Origin: Acidovorax benzenivorans
GTDB taxonomy: Bacteria > Pseudomonadota > Gammaproteobacteria > Burkholderiales > Burkholderiaceae_C
DNA: 64,000 bases
Assembly (NCBI RefSeq): GCF_028680575.1
Contig: NZ_JAPCKI010000021.1
Span: 31,092 to 95,091, forward strand
Direction of reading: 5' to 3'
This document shows, piece after piece, positions 45,553 through 54,404 of this stretch (its first letter is position 1; each line of letters opens with the position of its first letter). The notes beneath the pieces are model-generated. The model had not been told where the DNA came from and searched no databases. It saw nothing but the letters and a program-made list of their open reading frames with translations. The translations under genes and the position numbers were made by a program.

Positions 45553-46149
45553 TCATGGGCGTGTCTCCAGCCAGACCGGGTGCGCCATACCGATCAGGGC
45601 GGATGCACTGACCGGCCCGAAATACCGGCTGTCGAACGACGCCGGATTGGTCGTGCTCAACAGGAACACTTCGCCAGGACGAAGCTGTCGGCACTGCGGC
45701 CAGGATGGCAGCGGGCGGCCCAGCCGGTCGGCAGGCAGCAAGGCGGCCACCGGCACGCCATCCATCCAGACCAGCGCATCGAAGATGCAAACGTGTTGCG
45801 GCGCAACCGCACCCACACGTTTGAGAAGCGGCACGCGTGTCGGCAGGTAGCCACGCTGCGCGGCCAGCGCGGCGGCGTCTGGCGGCAGCATGGCCAGCAC
45901 GATGCTGCCCACGGACAACGGACGTGGCAGCGAGCCGGCGCGATGGTCGAGCGGATCAATGCGATACCAACCGGCCGCCACGCTGTCAGACGGGTTGTAG
46001 ATCAGGCGCGGCAGCGGCTGCACAAAGGACGCCCAGGCCAGCGCAGCGAGGCCGCAGGCGGATAGGCCCGCCAGCACGAAGCGAGCGGGCAAACGTGCGC
46101 GGGGCGAGCGAGGATGCGACGCGGTGCCGGCAGTGGAAACGGCGGTCAT
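45553..46149 (-). CDS. traF: Conjugal transfer protein TraF (S26 signal peptidase family)
   Basis: TraF-type membrane peptidase that processes TrbC pilin. The 198-aa product has one N-terminal membrane helix (about 24-43), the Ser motif NPSDSVAAGWYRI and a Lys motif VPLLKRVGAV typical of S26 enzymes. It overlaps the DUF2840 gene by 4 bp and is separated from the relaxase gene by the candidate oriT. Confidence 0.93.
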   Translation of the reverse strand: MTAVSTAGTASHPRSPRARLPARFVLAGLSACGLAALAWASFVQPLPRLIYNPSDSVAAGWYRIDPLDHRAGSLPRPLSVGSIVLAMLPPDAAALAAQRGYLPTRVPLLKRVGAVAPQHVCIFDALVWMDGVPVAALLPADRLGRPLPSWPQCRQLRPGEVFLLSTTNPASFDSRYFGPVSASALIGMAHPVWLETRP

Positions 46150-46703
46150 GGCAGCACCCTCCCAGCCAGCCAGGCGGCATGCCGTTCAGCGGTGTACTCG
46201 GGCAGCGGCAAGCGCGCAGCGAGCCGGTTGCCCAGCGTGCGCCAGTACGCGGGCGAGACGCCGGCAGCCGCGATGCCCAGCGCCTCGATGGCGTCGATGC
46301 GCTCCAGCACGGCGCGGACCTGGTTGTCGCCTTCGGCGTGCAGCAGCAGGCGCGCGCCCGGCTGCACGCCGGGGATGCGCTGCACGTCATCCAAAGGCGT
46401 GCAAGCCTGCATCGCCATGAGCTGCCAGCGGATCGTGCCGTAGTCGTTGGCCTGCCAGCGGATGCGACAGAACACCGCGTTCGGTAGGAACACCGCCACG
46501 CTGCGCCAGCGGTCGAGCCGCAGCGTGCGCGTAGGTTCGCCAAAGCGCAGATAGAGCTTGATCCGGTGCTCCACGTACGCCAGAGAAACGCGCGTCAGCG
46601 GTGTGGAGGCCGGCCGGCCAGCGAGCGATGCGAAGGACGGCGGCGGTGCAGCTGTGGCCGCGATGGCAACAGGTGGGATGGCATGCAAAGCGGATGCGTT
46701 CAT
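46146..46703 (-). CDS. DUF2840 family protein
   Basis: A 185-aa protein conserved in Tn4371-like elements between the partition genes and traF. Recognisable parts are VEHRIKLYLRFGEPTRTLRLDR in part and FCRIRWQANDYGTIRW. No catalytic motif is visible and the function is unknown. It overlaps both neighbours by 4 bp, so it is cotranscribed with parA and traF. Confidence 0.85.
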   Translation of the reverse strand: MNASALHAIPPVAIAATAAPPPSFASLAGRPASTPLTRVSLAYVEHRIKLYLRFGEPTRTLRLDRWRSVAVFLPNAVFCRIRWQANDYGTIRWQLMAMQACTPLDDVQRIPGVQPGARLLLHAEGDNQVRAVLERIDAIEALGIAAAGVSPAYWRTLGNRLAARLPLPEYTAERHAAWLAGRVLP

Positions 46704-46984
46704 GGCGTGTTCTCCCTGCGGTGTTCTGGAAACTCCCGCTCCAGCAAGCCGCGCAGCAGGTCGGCCACGGTCACGCCCTGCGTGAAGGCCGACACCTTGA
46801 TGCGCGAGCGCATGGCGGGCGTGATGTCGAGGGTCAGGCGAGCGGTGTAGAGGTCGCCCTTGCCCAGTGCATCGGCGTCACCCTGGCGAATCCACGCTTC
46901 GGCGTGCGGATTTGCTGGCGGGCGCATGCCGATGCCGACGCGATTGGCTGTGCGTTTGCTGCTCGGTGGCGGCTTCGCTGTCAT
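46700..46984 (-). CDS. Small ribbon-helix-helix protein, ParA partner
   Basis: A 94-aa basic protein. Its C-terminal half (YTARLTLDITPAMRSRIKVSAF, then GVTVADLLRGLLEREF) has the strand-helix-helix pattern of ParG/CopG-like DNA-binding proteins. It overlaps the parA stop by 4 bp, the arrangement of type Ib ParA-ParG partition pairs, where the small protein binds short direct repeats upstream. Such repeats exist at 47747-47776. Confidence 0.75.
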   Translation of the reverse strand: MTAKPPPSSKRTANRVGIGMRPPANPHAEAWIRQGDADALGKGDLYTARLTLDITPAMRSRIKVSAFTQGVTVADLLRGLLEREFPEHRRENTP

Positions 46985-47619
46985 GTCGGCCACCGCAACA
47001 GTTCGTCCACCAGCGCCGTGATTTCGCGCGCGGCGGCGCTGTCCGGCGCCGTCTCGCGGGCGAGCCGGCCAGCGGCCACGCTGTCGGCGAAGACGATGCG
47101 CTGGCGCACTTCGGCGCGCAGCGCAGGAAGCGGCTGTTCGGCCAACGATTGCCGCGCTTCGCGGCCGATGATGGTGGTACTGACGCGCCGATTGATGATG
47201 AAGGCCGCGCGGAGCAGCGGCCGGAAAACCTGCGCCTCGCGGATCAGCGCCACCATCTCGGCGCTGGCCCACAGGTCGTAGGCGCTGGGCTGCACCGGGA
47301 TCAGCACCCGCTCGGCCGCCAGCAGCGCGGAGCGCGCCAGCGCCGCGATGCGAGGCGGCCCGTCGATGACGACGTGATCGGCCCGCCTGGCGAGTTCTGG
47401 CGCCTCCTGATGCAGTGTTTCGCGTGCAAGTCCTACGGCGCTGAACAGCCTTGGCAAGCCTTGCTGGCTTCTGCGCTGCGTCCAGTCCAGCGATGAACCC
47501 TGCGGATCGGCATCCAGCAGAATGACGTGCTGGCCGCGCAGCGCGAGTTCTCCCGCGATGTGCGTGGCGAGTGTTGTCTTGCCGACGCCGCCTTTCTGGT
47601 TGAGCAGAGCGACGATCAT
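46981..47619 (-). CDS. parA: Partition ATPase ParA
   Basis: A 212-aa Walker-type ATPase of the short ParA class without an N-terminal DNA-binding domain. The deviant Walker A is KGGVGKTT (residues 9-16), followed by LLDADPQGSS and VVIDGPP. It should maintain the excised circular ICE. The start MIVALLNQ is typical of the family. It is the first gene of parA-RHH-DUF2840-traF. Confidence 0.95.
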   Translation of the reverse strand: MIVALLNQKGGVGKTTLATHIAGELALRGQHVILLDADPQGSSLDWTQRRSQQGLPRLFSAVGLARETLHQEAPELARRADHVVIDGPPRIAALARSALLAAERVLIPVQPSAYDLWASAEMVALIREAQVFRPLLRAAFIINRRVSTTIIGREARQSLAEQPLPALRAEVRQRIVFADSVAAGRLARETAPDSAAAREITALVDELLRWPT

Positions 47620-47746
47620 GGCGTGGCCCTCCTTGCTGGAAAGCCTTGCGTCGATTCGCCTGCGAAACCTGTGTGCTGGTGGCTGGTTTTGCCTGCCGTT
47701 TCTGGCCGCAGGGTGGTTGTCCACCGCAGCGGCGCTTCTCTACTAA

Positions 47747-47776
47747 AAGTTAGAGAAATTAAGTTAGGGAAGTTAG
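47747..47776. repeat. AAGTTAG direct repeats upstream of parA
   Basis: AAGTTAG occurs three times (47747, 47761, 47770) in an AT-rich stretch about 130 bp upstream of parA. Short repeats here could be the binding site of the small ribbon-helix-helix partner (centromere and/or operator). This is inference from position. Confidence 0.45.
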
Positions 47777-47820
47777 ATGGCGCGCAAACCCAATGCTGGC
47801 GCAGGTTTGCGGCCGATTGG

Positions 47821-47884
47821 CACGCCTGATAGCACGATAGTCCCACGCCTGATAGCACGATACCCCGCACGCCTGATAGCACGA
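47821..47884. repeat. Three 17-bp iterons near repA
   Basis: CACGCCTGATAGCACGA occurs three times without mismatch at 47821-47837, 47844-47860 and 47868-47884, spaced 23-24 bp (about two helix turns). They lie just downstream of repA and upstream of parA. Iterons beside a plasmid-type initiator gene indicate a RepA-dependent replication origin. Confidence 0.8.
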
Positions 47885-47908
47885 CACCATTCACAGGTTG
47901 TCCAAGAG

Positions 47909-48766
47909 TTATCCCCGTGCCGTTTGCGGCACTGGCCGGAACGTCAGCAATTCCATGCCGTTGTCCGGCATCCGCTCGATGCCCAGGACATAGCCGGGCA
48001 GCGACTGACGCGCGACGAGCGCGCGCAGGTCGCAGGCGAAGTCGTAGGGCTTGGCGGTGCTGCCGGATTTCTGGTGCAGGTAGCGGAAGTCGAACTGCCA
48101 GCCGTGTGCCTGCCTGCCGCCGTGCTTGCGCACCAGCCGGTACAGCCATCGCTCGATCCCGCCCGTGAGCCGGAAATACGCTGGGTCGATGGTCAGCACC
48201 AGCGCGGCATCCATGACGCCCGCGTAAAACCAGTCCGGCAGGATCAGCTCCAGCCCCAAGGGCGTGCCCTTGGCATCGGCCAGTTCCTTCCATTCGTTGA
48301 TCCATGAGAAGCGGTGCAACCGCCTTCCCGTGGTTTCGCGGATGGACGTGGCCACCGTGGTCGATTGCAGCCGGTCGAGCGCGGCCTTGAGGCGCTGGTA
48401 GTCGCGCAGCGACGTACCGCGCCCGATGAAGCGCAGGATCTCGTAGGGTGTGGCCTGCATCAGCCGCGACGGGCGCAAGCCCGCGTCGCGCGCTTCCACG
48501 ATCTGACTGGCCGCCCAGATCAGCACGTCCGCATCCCAAATCGTGGCGATGCCGTGCTCCTGCGTGCCCTCCACTCGGATCGTTATGCCGCTGGCGCGGA
48601 AGTCGATCGGCGCGATGCGCCGCGACTTCGCCAGCGAGAAGAATGGAAAGGCCATCAAGTCCTGGCTGTCGCGCGGCGCCATGTCGCCCGGCAGGGCGCG
48701 GAACAGGTCGAGCTGTTCGCGCTCTGGCACGGGCCGCTGCCGGGACGGCAGCGCAGGGCTGGACAT
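47909..48766 (-). CDS. repA: Replication initiator protein RepA
   Basis: A 285-aa plasmid-type initiator (RPA family) with segments LMAFPFFSLAKSRR, ATPYEILRFIGRGTS and FRLTGGIERWLYRLVRKHGG in part. It would start replication of the excised element at the adjacent iterons. An in-frame GTG 12 bp upstream is an alternative start. It follows the AlpA-like gene by 26 bp. Confidence 0.93.
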   Translation of the reverse strand: MSSPALPSRQRPVPEREQLDLFRALPGDMAPRDSQDLMAFPFFSLAKSRRIAPIDFRASGITIRVEGTQEHGIATIWDADVLIWAASQIVEARDAGLRPSRLMQATPYEILRFIGRGTSLRDYQRLKAALDRLQSTTVATSIRETTGRRLHRFSWINEWKELADAKGTPLGLELILPDWFYAGVMDAALVLTIDPAYFRLTGGIERWLYRLVRKHGGRQAHGWQFDFRYLHQKSGSTAKPYDFACDLRALVARQSLPGYVLGIERMPDNGMELLTFRPVPQTARG

Positions 48767-48792
48767 GGCGAAGGCCACCCGCGCGCAAGCGA

Positions 48793-49074
48793 TCAGCGCG
48801 CACGGCTGTCCGCCGAATGCTGCTCGGCGTACTCGGGATCGGATGTGCTCTCGAAGCTGCGCTCGGCGGCCCAGGCATCGAGGTCGGCCACGGCGTACAT
48901 GACGCGGCGGCCGAACTTGCGGAACTTGGGGCCCCCACCCAGCACGCGCTGCTTTTCCAGCGTGCGCGGCGACAGCCGCAAGTAGTCGGCGGCTTCGTCG
49001 TTGGTCAGATAGCGCTGGGGCTGCGCGGCAGCGGTCGAGACAGTGGCGGCGGGCCGCAAGGGAGCAGGACGCAT
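48793..49074 (-). CDS. AlpA-like helix-turn-helix regulator
   Basis: A 93-aa protein whose central part (RYLTNDEAADYLRLSPRTLE) is a MerR/excisionase-like helix-turn-helix, followed by KFRKFGRRVMYAVADLDAWA. The ATG at 49074 has GGAGGTT 6 bp upstream and is preferred over a Met five codons earlier. It could control repA or act in excision; both are inferred from position. Confidence 0.88.
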   Translation of the reverse strand: MRPAPLRPAATVSTAAAQPQRYLTNDEAADYLRLSPRTLEKQRVLGGGPKFRKFGRRVMYAVADLDAWAAERSFESTSDPEYAEQHSADSRAR

Positions 49075-49157
49075 GGTGTGAACCTCCATCGGTGTCAAAG
49101 CTCCGGCCGCACAGCGCAACCGGATGGAGGTAGTCTCAGAAAACGCGGCTGTTCTGC

Positions 49158-49940
49158 TCAGGGTCGATCTGCGCTGGATGCAGAACGACCCTTCTCAAGC
49201 GGCAGAAGTTGTGCTAAGCGGCGATAGCCGCCGCGCATCAACGCATCGCCGCGCTGCACCAGGCGGCGTACCTTGGAGCGCAGGCCGCCGTCGCTGTACC
49301 AGTCGGCGGCCGCGTCCTCGCCGAACAGTCCTTCGGCGATCTCGCGCAAAGAGGCGCCCGCCTGGGCCGCATCGAGCGCCTGCAAGGTGTGCAGTTCCTG
49401 CAATGCCGACAGCGATGGCCGCACCGATGCCGCAGCCGCAGGCGAGGCATCAGCGGCGGTCGCGAGCTGTTGCAGCATGGCGGCCAGCCCCTGCAACTGC
49501 GCGCAGGCGCGGATGGCATAGGCGAAGGCCATGCCATCGGCCAGGCCAGGCGCGATGGCCAGCCGCAGGCTGTAGCCCGGCCAGCGCAGCACCAGCATCA
49601 GTCGCTTGCCGTCATGGATCAGGCACTTGCTGCCGGGCAGACTCCAGAACGCGAAGACGATGGCGTCCATTGGCGGATCAGCGTCCAGGTAGAGCTGGAG
49701 CACGCCATCGTGGTCGGGAAACCAGGCTGGATGCGCGTCACGCGCATCCAGTTCCGGGTCTTCCAGCAGGCGCAAGCCCCAGCGATGCGCCGTATCGGAT
49801 CGGCGACGACGGCGCAGCCAGTCGAGCCGGTAATCGGGATTGCGGCGCAGGTACTCCCAGGCCAGCGCCGGGCCATCGAGGTGCAGTGTGTATAGATACG
49901 CGGCTGTCGGATACCAGGGTTCGGTGCGATGCTCGGCCAT
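49158..49940 (-). CDS. DUF2285 family protein
   Basis: A 260-aa ICE-conserved protein. The N-terminus (LAWEYLRRNPDYRLDWLRR) matches the DUF6499/transcription-regulator type start and the C-terminus (IAEGLFGEDAAADWYSDGGLRSKVRRLV region) the DUF2285 domain, which looks like a helix-turn-helix. A regulatory role is likely but not shown. It is 83 bp upstream of the AlpA-like gene. Confidence 0.87.
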   Translation of the reverse strand: MAEHRTEPWYPTAAYLYTLHLDGPALAWEYLRRNPDYRLDWLRRRRRSDTAHRWGLRLLEDPELDARDAHPAWFPDHDGVLQLYLDADPPMDAIVFAFWSLPGSKCLIHDGKRLMLVLRWPGYSLRLAIAPGLADGMAFAYAIRACAQLQGLAAMLQQLATAADASPAAAASVRPSLSALQELHTLQALDAAQAGASLREIAEGLFGEDAAADWYSDGGLRSKVRRLVQRGDALMRGGYRRLAQLLPLEKGRSASSADRP

Positions 49941-50272
49941 GGCGAAGGCTCCTGTCGAAGATCAGGAACGTCGCCATAACGAAAAAATCCGGGAGCTACC
50001 GTATCAAAGCATCATCGGAGTCGGGGTAAGCTGTAACCATTGGTAGTCAAGGCCGATGGGCTCCGGGGTGTTGAATCCGTTCGAATGCGACGGCCTCATG
50101 ACCTAAAAATGTCATGCGGCACAAGCACCGTGCCCCAGCCCGCATGAAAGATCGTGACTGTTTTAGCCACAGATACACAGGTTTGAAGCAAGAGTACGGA
50201 TTCAGACTGGTCAGGTCTGGAACAAGACGGAAATAGTCTCAATGCGCCCGGCTTGGCCGGGGCGCGAACGGT
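49941..50272. other. Intergenic region between DUF2958 and DUF2285 genes
   Basis: No gene is supported here. It contains an inverted repeat CATGAC/GTCATG (50097-50116) and a GC-rich hairpin GCGCCCGGC/GCCGGGGCGC near 50244-50263 that may end the DUF2958 transcript. A promoter for the DUF2285-repA genes is expected here, but I cannot assign one. Confidence 0.5.
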
Positions 50273-50620
50273 TCAATCCACGATGGAACCGTTCTCCTGT
50301 GCCAGAAGCAGGTATTCTGACAGGGGCCGTGCCGCCTGGAAATACCGATCTTGCATCACGGGCTGCTGGCGCGGCCCGACGATGGAGGCCAGATCGGACA
50401 GCTTCACGTGGCCCAGCTCGGGCATGCTGATCCCCAGGTCGATCAGGCCGTAGGCCGTGTCCCCATCGGCGGGATCGAGCGCGGCCAGCAGCCAGGTGGC
50501 GTGCGCGTCCGGCGTGAACAGCCGCACCACGGGCAACGGGTCAATGACCTGGCCAGCGGCGCGGGCCTGACCGTGAACCAGCAACTGCCTGCGCTCGTCC
50601 TCGGTGATGAGTCGGTTCAT
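50273..50620 (-). CDS. DUF2958 family protein
   Basis: A 115-aa protein with the family pattern LPVVRLFTPDAHATWLLAAL then ADGDTAYGLIDLGISMPELG. Function is unknown; it is a frequent Tn4371/ICE backbone gene. The start MNRLITEDERRQ is family-typical and 5 codons inside the longest frame. Confidence 0.9.
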   Translation of the reverse strand: MNRLITEDERRQLLVHGQARAAGQVIDPLPVVRLFTPDAHATWLLAALDPADGDTAYGLIDLGISMPELGHVKLSDLASIVGPRQQPVMQDRYFQAARPLSEYLLLAQENGSIVD

Positions 50621-50834
50621 GGATGGCCCCTTCATTGATAAAAATCCGCCAAAGCGTGAAAGCGTAAAGCCGTATCGATGGATTTGAGGAAAAGCACGGA
50701 TGCGATTTTGCGGTTCTATCGGAATCTACAAACGCGGATTTCCGTAATAACGCAGAAAAACGAAAAAGATCATATCCACGAATGAGTTAAAGATAACGTG
50801 GTTTTAATTGTGCTGCGACTTGACGCTTCTGTCC

Positions 50835-51125
50835 ATGCAGAAGCGAACTGTCCAGCGCGGCCGACCGGCCGGCGCCACCACCTTCGACGCCGAGCTGGCC
50901 CAGGCCTTCGGCGCGGCGGTGCGTGCGCTGCGGTTGGAGCGCAGCATTGCGCAGGAATCGCTGGCGCACCAGTCCGGCATCGAGCGTTCCCACATGGGAA
51001 AGATCGAGCGCGGCGAACACATGCCCACGCTGGCGATCATCTTCAAGATCGCCGACGCGCTCGAATGCAGCACGGCAGTGCTGATGAGCACGACCGAAGG
51101 CCAGCTTGCTGCGGCCCGGTCGTAG
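50835..51125 (+). CDS. XRE-family helix-turn-helix regulator
   Basis: A 96-aa Cro/CI-type regulator with helix-turn-helix SIAQESLAHQSGIERSHMGK then IERGEHMPTLAIIFKIADAL. It is the only plus-strand gene in this part of the ICE core and is divergent from the DUF2958 gene; the 214-bp AT-rich gap between them probably holds both promoters. A role as ICE repressor is plausible. Confidence 0.9.
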   Translation: MQKRTVQRGRPAGATTFDAELAQAFGAAVRALRLERSIAQESLAHQSGIERSHMGKIERGEHMPTLAIIFKIADALECSTAVLMSTTEGQLAAARS

Positions 51126-51162
51126 CGATAGGAAGCCCGCCCTTGTGACAAGGCGCTGACCT

Positions 51163-51250
51163 GGCCGATCCGGCGCAGCCGGTTCGGGGCATTCAGGGGT
51201 GCCAAGCTCTGCGCGGCGGGGATAGCCCCTTGGGCTTTCCCCTGGAGGCA
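51163..51250. repeat. Two-hairpin structured repeat, copy 1
   Basis: Hairpin I pairs CCGATCCGGC (51165-51174) with GCCGGTTCGG (51178-51187); hairpin II pairs GGGGATAGCCC (51218-51228) with GGGCTTTCCCC (51232-51242), each with one central T-T mismatch. A linker GGTGCCAAGC separates them. Further sequence up to about 51370 is shared with copy 3. No coding role is apparent. Confidence 0.8.
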
Positions 51251-51458
51251 AGCGCCAGCGCGCAGCGCCGCAGGCGCGAAGGCGTGAGGGATTGATGCCG
51301 AATGGCCGTGACGACAAAGGCGGCACGGGGCGCAGCCCGAAAGCCTGACGGCGCATCGCGCCGACACGCCATGCCGTCCTCGCAGCCACAGATTCAAGCC
51401 ATGCAGATAGAGGCTGCCGATATAGCCCTGCCTCTTGCAGTGGCGCGAAAGCAGCACA

Positions 51459-51484
51459 GCGCCCCGCCGCAACGGGCGGGGCGC
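51459..51484 (-). terminator. GC-rich hairpin after the DUF736 gene
   Basis: GCGCCCCGCC (51459-51468) pairs with GGCGGGGCGC (51475-51484), 8 bp past the DUF736 stop on the minus strand. There is no T-run, so it may act as an RNA-stabilising hairpin or a weak terminator. Confidence 0.45.
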
Positions 51485-51492
51485 CGCGGCCG

Positions 51493-51807
51493 TCAGGCCG
51501 CCTGCGGCTTGCTGCGCGACCAGATCAGATTGTGCGTGCCGTCCTCTTCCTCGATCAGGCGGGCGTAGACCGTCGCCGGGAACGAAGGATCATCGAGGGA
51601 CACGGACACGTAGGGCCGCTCGGCCTTGCTGACTTTCTTCCACGCCGCGCCGATGTCAAAGCCTGCCGCCTGCACGCGGTAGTCGGGGGCGTGTTCGTTG
51701 TCCCCCTTGTCGTTGGGAGCCAGCTTGGCCTTGACGTTGAGCGTCAGGGTACGCAGCGTGCCGGTAAAGCCATCTTTGTCTGCGGTGAAGGTGCCGATGG
51801 TTGCCAT
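51493..51807 (-). CDS. DUF736 family protein
   Basis: A 104-aa protein with the family start [20 protein letters not shown] in part and end [19 protein letters not shown]. Function is unknown; it is a standard ICE and plasmid backbone gene. GGAGATTC lies 5-10 bp before the ATG. No gene follows upstream for more than 900 bp. Confidence 0.92.
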   Translation of the reverse strand: MATIGTFTADKDGFTGTLRTLTLNVKAKLAPNDKGDNEHAPDYRVQAAGFDIGAAWKKVSKAERPYVSVSLDDPSFPATVYARLIEEEDGTHNLIWSRSKPQAA

Positions 51808-52508
51808 GATGAATCTCCTTACGGTTGAACAAGGTTCGCGCCCATCGCGTCCTTGTTGTGATCCGACCGGCGGGGGACGGGCTGGCTGCACCGCTTGCGG
51901 GCGCAACGCAGTGGAGAGCCGGGAGGCGAAAAGAATTTGCTGCGCGAGGAAGCCGCGTAGCGGCGGGGAAATTGTTTTCGCTGGACGGTTGCTGCCATGA
52001 AGCCTGAGGCGCAGCCGCGCCCCCGCCAGGATTCACAACAACACAAGGACGCCTTGGGCCGAACCGCTCCGAAAGGAGATGGGGCCGACTCGGCATCCCT
52101 GCCCTAAGGCTTCTCCGGCTCGCCCATTGACGCAGGCCAAGTCAACCCCCCGACGACAAGCGAGAACGCCCCCGCTGCACCTGGCGGCGCCGCTCTTGAG
52201 GCGTGGCGTGGAAGCTCCATAGCAATGCCGGGCGGGTTGTCCGTGAACCGTCCTTCGTGACGTGATGGGCAGGAACCACCAGCGTTGAGGACGGCACGCA
52301 CCTGCACAACCTGCCGCAGCGAGCGCCAGCGTGTTCGCCAGCGCGCCGCCTATCGCGGTGGGGCGCTGGCCCTGCCGATCCGGCGCAACCGGTTCGGCGG
52401 CATCGAGGGGCGCCAAGCACCGCGCGGCGGGGATAGCCCGCAGGGCTTTCCCCTGGAGGCAAGCGAAGCCCGATCACGCCAATGCCACGCCGCCTGAGCT
52501 TCCGTGAT
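51808..52508. other. Gene-poor region upstream of DUF736
   Basis: No gene is supported in these 700 bp; open frames in all phases look like GC-rich noise. The only structure I see is repeat copy 2 at 52373-52461. A promoter for DUF736 is expected just upstream of 51807. Confidence 0.5.
52373..52461. repeat. Two-hairpin structured repeat, copy 2
   Basis: Hairpin I: CCGATCCGG (52375-52383) with CCGGTTCGG (52389-52397). Hairpin II: GGGGATAGCCC (52429-52439) with GGGCTTTCCCC (52443-52453). The linker contains GGGGCGCCAAGC. Same orientation as the other three copies. Confidence 0.8.
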
Positions 52509-52670
52509 GGCGGCGGCGTTCCGATTCGGCTGTTGGCCTTGAACACCGGGCGCTGCTACTGCCGCGCCCAGATTTGCATTTCACCACGCCCAGGACGGAA
52601 CGGCCTGGGCGTGGTGCTGATCGCGGTTATTCCTTCGTCTCGATGAGCCACCACACGGCACGCGGCAAGC
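52509..52670. repeat. Direct repeat A flanking the Lrp-LysE-MocR insertion
   Basis: Imperfectly repeated at 58257-58415. Shared blocks are GGCGGCGGCGTT, GAxxACCGGGCGC, CACTGCCGCGCCC-type text and a 34-bp run beginning GATCGCGGTTATTCC. It includes a remnant of the C-terminus of the 69-aa protein gene (RAVWWLIETKE, stop at 52627) and an 11-bp hairpin CCACGCCCAGG/CCTGGGCGTGG (52584-52614). Confidence 0.75.
52627..52668 (-). pseudogene. C-terminal remnant of the 69-aa ICE protein
   Basis: The minus strand reads RAVWWLIETKE and a stop, identical to the end of the intact protein at 58374-58583; upstream the match is lost after about 13 codons. It is the broken copy left by the insertion or duplication that produced direct repeat A. 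Confidence 0.75.
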
Positions 52671-52731
52671 CGAAGGCAGCCTGACCGCCGCCACCGCCCC
52701 CCGCCCATTGCGGTGGGGCGCATTTCTGGTG

Positions 52732-53220
52732 CTACGTCGCTTGCGGCAAATGCCCAAGCGGCAGGGCCGTCTGCGGTTTGACCGTTGCAATGGCGAAATT
52801 GCTGCGGATGTCGCTAACCCCCGGCAGCTTTAGCAGCGAGCCGAGCAGGAGATTCTCGTAAGCCGCCAAATCTGGCACGACGACCTGCAACAGGAAATCC
52901 GATTCGCCAGAAACCAGGTGACAGGACACAACCTCGGGCAACAGAACCACCGCCTTGCGAAAAGCGGTCGATGTCTCGTCTTGGTGACGTTCGACCTTCA
53001 CTCCGACAAACACAGTCAATCCCAGGCCAATGCCTGCCTTGTCCACATCCGCGTGATAGCCGCGGATGATGCCGGCCTCTTCGAGCAGGCGTACGCGACG
53101 CAGACACGGAGATGGCGACAGACCCACTTCTTCCGCGAGTTGCACATTGCTCAGTCGGGCATCACGCTGGAGCGAGGCCAGGATTCGACGGTCAAGATTG
53201 TCTGGTTTAAAAATTGGCAT
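52732..53220 (-). CDS. Lrp/AsnC-family transcriptional regulator
   Basis: A 162-aa regulator with an N-terminal winged helix (LDRRILASLQRDARLSNVQL, then LSPSPCLRRVRLLEEAGII) and a RAM ligand domain (LTVFVGVKVERH). It lies divergent to a LysE exporter gene 137 bp away, the common pairing in which an amino acid sensed by the Lrp protein induces its exporter. Confidence 0.93.
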   Translation of the reverse strand: MPIFKPDNLDRRILASLQRDARLSNVQLAEEVGLSPSPCLRRVRLLEEAGIIRGYHADVDKAGIGLGLTVFVGVKVERHQDETSTAFRKAVVLLPEVVSCHLVSGESDFLLQVVVPDLAAYENLLLGSLLKLPGVSDIRSNFAIATVKPQTALPLGHLPQAT

Positions 53221-53357
53221 GAAATAAATTTTGCCCCATGAGTATTAGCGTAATGTGCCAACATTCTATCCTTATAAAGCGAAAATCGCAATGCGTCCCG
53301 CCACTGTAAAAGCTAAACTTTTGGCTCTTGAGTTTGATGGCAGGAAGGCTTGCGGGC

Positions 53358-53990
53358 ATGGCGAATCTCGGAATGTTCATTGGCGCATTGATCGCCGTAT
53401 ATCTGCTGCCTGGCCCAGACATGGTGCTGGTGCTCCAGACCTCCAGCACACAAGGGCGCGGATACGCATTGGCTACTGCGATCGGTCTGGGCGTGGCGCG
53501 AGCAGCGCACGTTACGTTGGCGGCAGTCGGCCTGGCCACGCTCCTCAAGACGATACCGTGGGCCTTCGAGGCAGTGAGGATGACCGGGGTGGCGTATCTG
53601 GTTTGGCTTGGAATCAAGATCGCGCGAGCCTCATCCCTTGCGCCGGAAGTCTCCACGGCAACGCAAGCCATCTCGGCACACGCCTATCGCGGGGCGGCAT
53701 GGCGTGGCTTGTTGACCAACATCACCAACCCCAAGGCGCTGCTGTTCTGTTCGGTGCTGCTACCGCAGTTCATACATGCCGAAGCTGGCAACGTGGCCGG
53801 TCAGTTCCTGCTGCTGGGTACGGTGCTGGTGGCGATGGGGCTGCTGTTCGACGCCTTGTACGCCATCGCCGGCGTCGCCATGGGCTATTGGATAGCTAGG
53901 AATCCAGTGGTGCAGACAGTGCAGCGCTGGACATTTGCGGCATTGCTGATCGGATTTGGCGCGCGGCTAGCCTTCGCCGAAAGGCCGTAG
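53358..53990 (+). CDS. LysE/RhtB-family amino acid exporter 1
   Basis: A 210-aa, six-helix inner-membrane exporter with the family start PGPDMVLVLQTSSTQGRGYA and TNITNPKALLFCSVLLPQFI. The start MANLGMF has GGAAGG upstream and fits the family better than a Met ten codons earlier. It is controlled probably by the divergent Lrp-type gene. The substrate is not deducible. Confidence 0.92.
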   Translation: MANLGMFIGALIAVYLLPGPDMVLVLQTSSTQGRGYALATAIGLGVARAAHVTLAAVGLATLLKTIPWAFEAVRMTGVAYLVWLGIKIARASSLAPEVSTATQAISAHAYRGAAWRGLLTNITNPKALLFCSVLLPQFIHAEAGNVAGQFLLLGTVLVAMGLLFDALYAIAGVAMGYWIARNPVVQTVQRWTFAALLIGFGARLAFAERP

Positions 53991-54031
53991 TAATTGCCCG
54001 ATGTCAGCTTCCGCAATCTAGGCGTGTCTTT

Positions 54032-54295
54032 TCACTTTGGGGTTCACCCCCGTGGTGCCCGCCCTGCCGGGCTATTGCCCCCTCCCTGGAGGAAATCTCC
54101 GACGAGCTCGAAGGAAGACTCCAGGTGATCAAGGTCGATATTGATCAGAACCCCGAGTTGGCTCAGCGCTTTGGGGTGCGGTCCATCCCGACGTTAAAGG
54201 TCTTCGTGGACGGTAAAGTCGCCGGGGAAATCGTTGGTGCGATGCCCAAACAAGCGCTGCAGGCCCACGTCGCTCCATTCGTAAAGGGCGTGTAG
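54032..54295 (+). pseudogene. 5'-truncated thioredoxin gene
   Basis: The frame reads PWCPPCRAIAPSLEEISDEL, then VIKVDIDQNPELAQRFGVRS and IPTLKVFVDGKVAGEIVGA, ending VAPFVKGV: about 80 residues of thioredoxin from the active site on. The first roughly 30 residues and a start codon are missing, and the reading upstream is unrelated. The active site is WCPPC (54053-54067), not the usual WCGPC. Confidence 0.8.
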
Positions 54296-54404
54296 TCACG
54301 GCGATTGGTGCCCGCTTGCGCGGACAGGGTTTCGAGAGCGCCACGCCGCAATGGGCGGGACTTGTGGGGCTACGCCCCGCCTTGCTGCGGCAAGAGGCAT
54401 TCTC

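Noticed and set aside
47821..47884. CRISPR-like array at the 17-bp repeats
   Set aside because: Units are too short, spacers are only 6-7 bp and there are no cas genes; iterons of the adjacent repA explain them.
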